DNA from: an uncultured Clostridia bacterium
Lineage (GTDB): Bacteria > Bacillota > Clostridia > Christensenellales > Borkfalkiaceae
Reading direction: 5' to 3'
Length of the DNA: 34,759 nt
Assembly (NCBI GenBank): GCA_944376335.1
Contig: CALWCH010000017.1
Location: 1-34,759 of the forward strand
Position numbers and translations under genes: made by a program. This document shows, in pieces, positions 34,532 through 34,759 of this stretch. The stretch's first letter is position 1. Each line of letters begins with the position of its first letter. The notes under the pieces were generated by a model. That model was not told the DNA's origin and searched no databases. It worked only from the letters and a program-made list of their open reading frames with translations.

Positions 34532-34707
34532 CCCTCACGAGGGAACAGCCCGCAGCCCGTCCTTTGGACGGGCTGCGGGCTCGGGAGCATCCGCTCCCAT
34601 CGGCCCGCCTTCATTAAAATGAAGGCAACCCGAAACCCTCGTGGGGGAAAAGGGCTGGATAAGACGGCTCTCTGCTTTCTCCTGTCATATCAGCAAGATA
34701 TGGCCTC
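34532..34707 (+). promoter_or_regulatory. Strongly structured leader, candidate cis-regulatory RNA
   Basis: Upstream of the plus-strand gene at 34739 several hairpins are stacked. A perfect 16-bp stem AGCCCGCAGCCCGTCC/GGACGGGCTGCGGGCT (about 34548-34582), GGGAGC/GCTCCC, GCCTTCAT/ATGAAGGC and CATATC/GATATG occur in order. The outer CCCTCACGAGGG (34532-34543) can pair with CCCTCGTGGGGG (34637-34648), enclosing three of them in a multi-branch junction. I recognise no known riboswitch or T-box core and see no confident promoter. A small repeat element is the alternative. Confidence 0.5.
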
Positions 34708-34738
34708 AGTCTCGAAAAATATTTAAAGGAGAATCATT

Positions 34739-34759
34739 ATGGAAAAACAATCAACCAGA
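34739..34759 (+). CDS. Start of an unidentified plus-strand gene (cut by the right edge)
   Basis: Only seven codons (MEKQSTR) are in the window. The ATG is preceded by AAAGGAGAATCATT, a good ribosome binding site with 7-nt spacing, so this is probably a true start. Nothing can be said about the product. It is divergent from obgE and lies behind the structured leader at 34532-34707. Confidence 0.6.

Overview
The window (about 34.8 kb, GC-rich) looks like chromosome from an uncultured, probably gut-associated member of the Clostridia; a Christensenellales-like lineage is my guess, not a demonstrated placement. Supporting signs are a Clostridia-style RNase P RNA, a FeoA-FeoA-FeoB-small Cys-rich protein iron operon, a YolD/Y-family polymerase pair, a NifU-like/GGGtGRT pair, the order ftsK-rimO-pgsA-cinA-recA, strong GGAGG ribosome binding sites, and sigma-A promoters that nearly all have 17-bp spacers. 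No phage, transposase, CRISPR or classic defence island is visible. Most genes are on the minus strand.

Layout. 1-625: 5' part of a LeuA-like DRE-TIM enzyme. 847-3920: ferrous-iron uptake operon (feoA, feoA, feoB, Cys-rich protein), with overlapping stop/start codons and a 26-bp palindrome in its leader. 4094-6598: phosphoketolase (xfp) with its own promoter and terminators. 6599-12207: GMP synthesis region holding a GMP synthase that lacks the glutaminase domain, a full-length guaA, and guaB. The two GMP synthase genes are separated and flanked by a repeat family, and their 3' flanks are nearly the same. 12200-16486: a membrane-anchored unknown overlapping guaB, two lipoproteins, a flavin-reductase-like protein and pyruvate kinase. 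16572-17633: rnpB, then two tandem copies of a 268-bp structured repeat containing tRNA-Pro-like pieces, then a real tRNA-Pro(CGG). 17725-29031: a probable ftsK / FtsK-gamma-like / rimO / pgsA / cinA / recA / nadE cluster. 29198-31040: NifU-like scaffold plus GGGtGRT protein. 31112-32765: Y-family polymerase and YolD-like protein under a LexA-like operator. 32855-34518: yhbY and obgE, where obgE appears to be transcribed leaderless. 34532-34759: a strongly structured leader and the first codons of a plus-strand gene.

How the genes may work together. guaB and guaA perform the two committed steps from IMP to GMP. cinA (NMN deamidase domain) and nadE (NAD synthase) flank recA and could form an NAD-recycling branch beside DNA repair, since bacterial DNA ligase releases NMN. 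FtsK, RecA and the Y-family polymerase give the window a DNA maintenance theme. The most interesting less-described items are the free-standing FtsK-gamma-like protein directly behind ftsK, the NifU-like/GGGtGRT pair, the tRNA-associated repeat, the structured leader at the right edge, and the shared 3' flanks of the two guaA paralogues.
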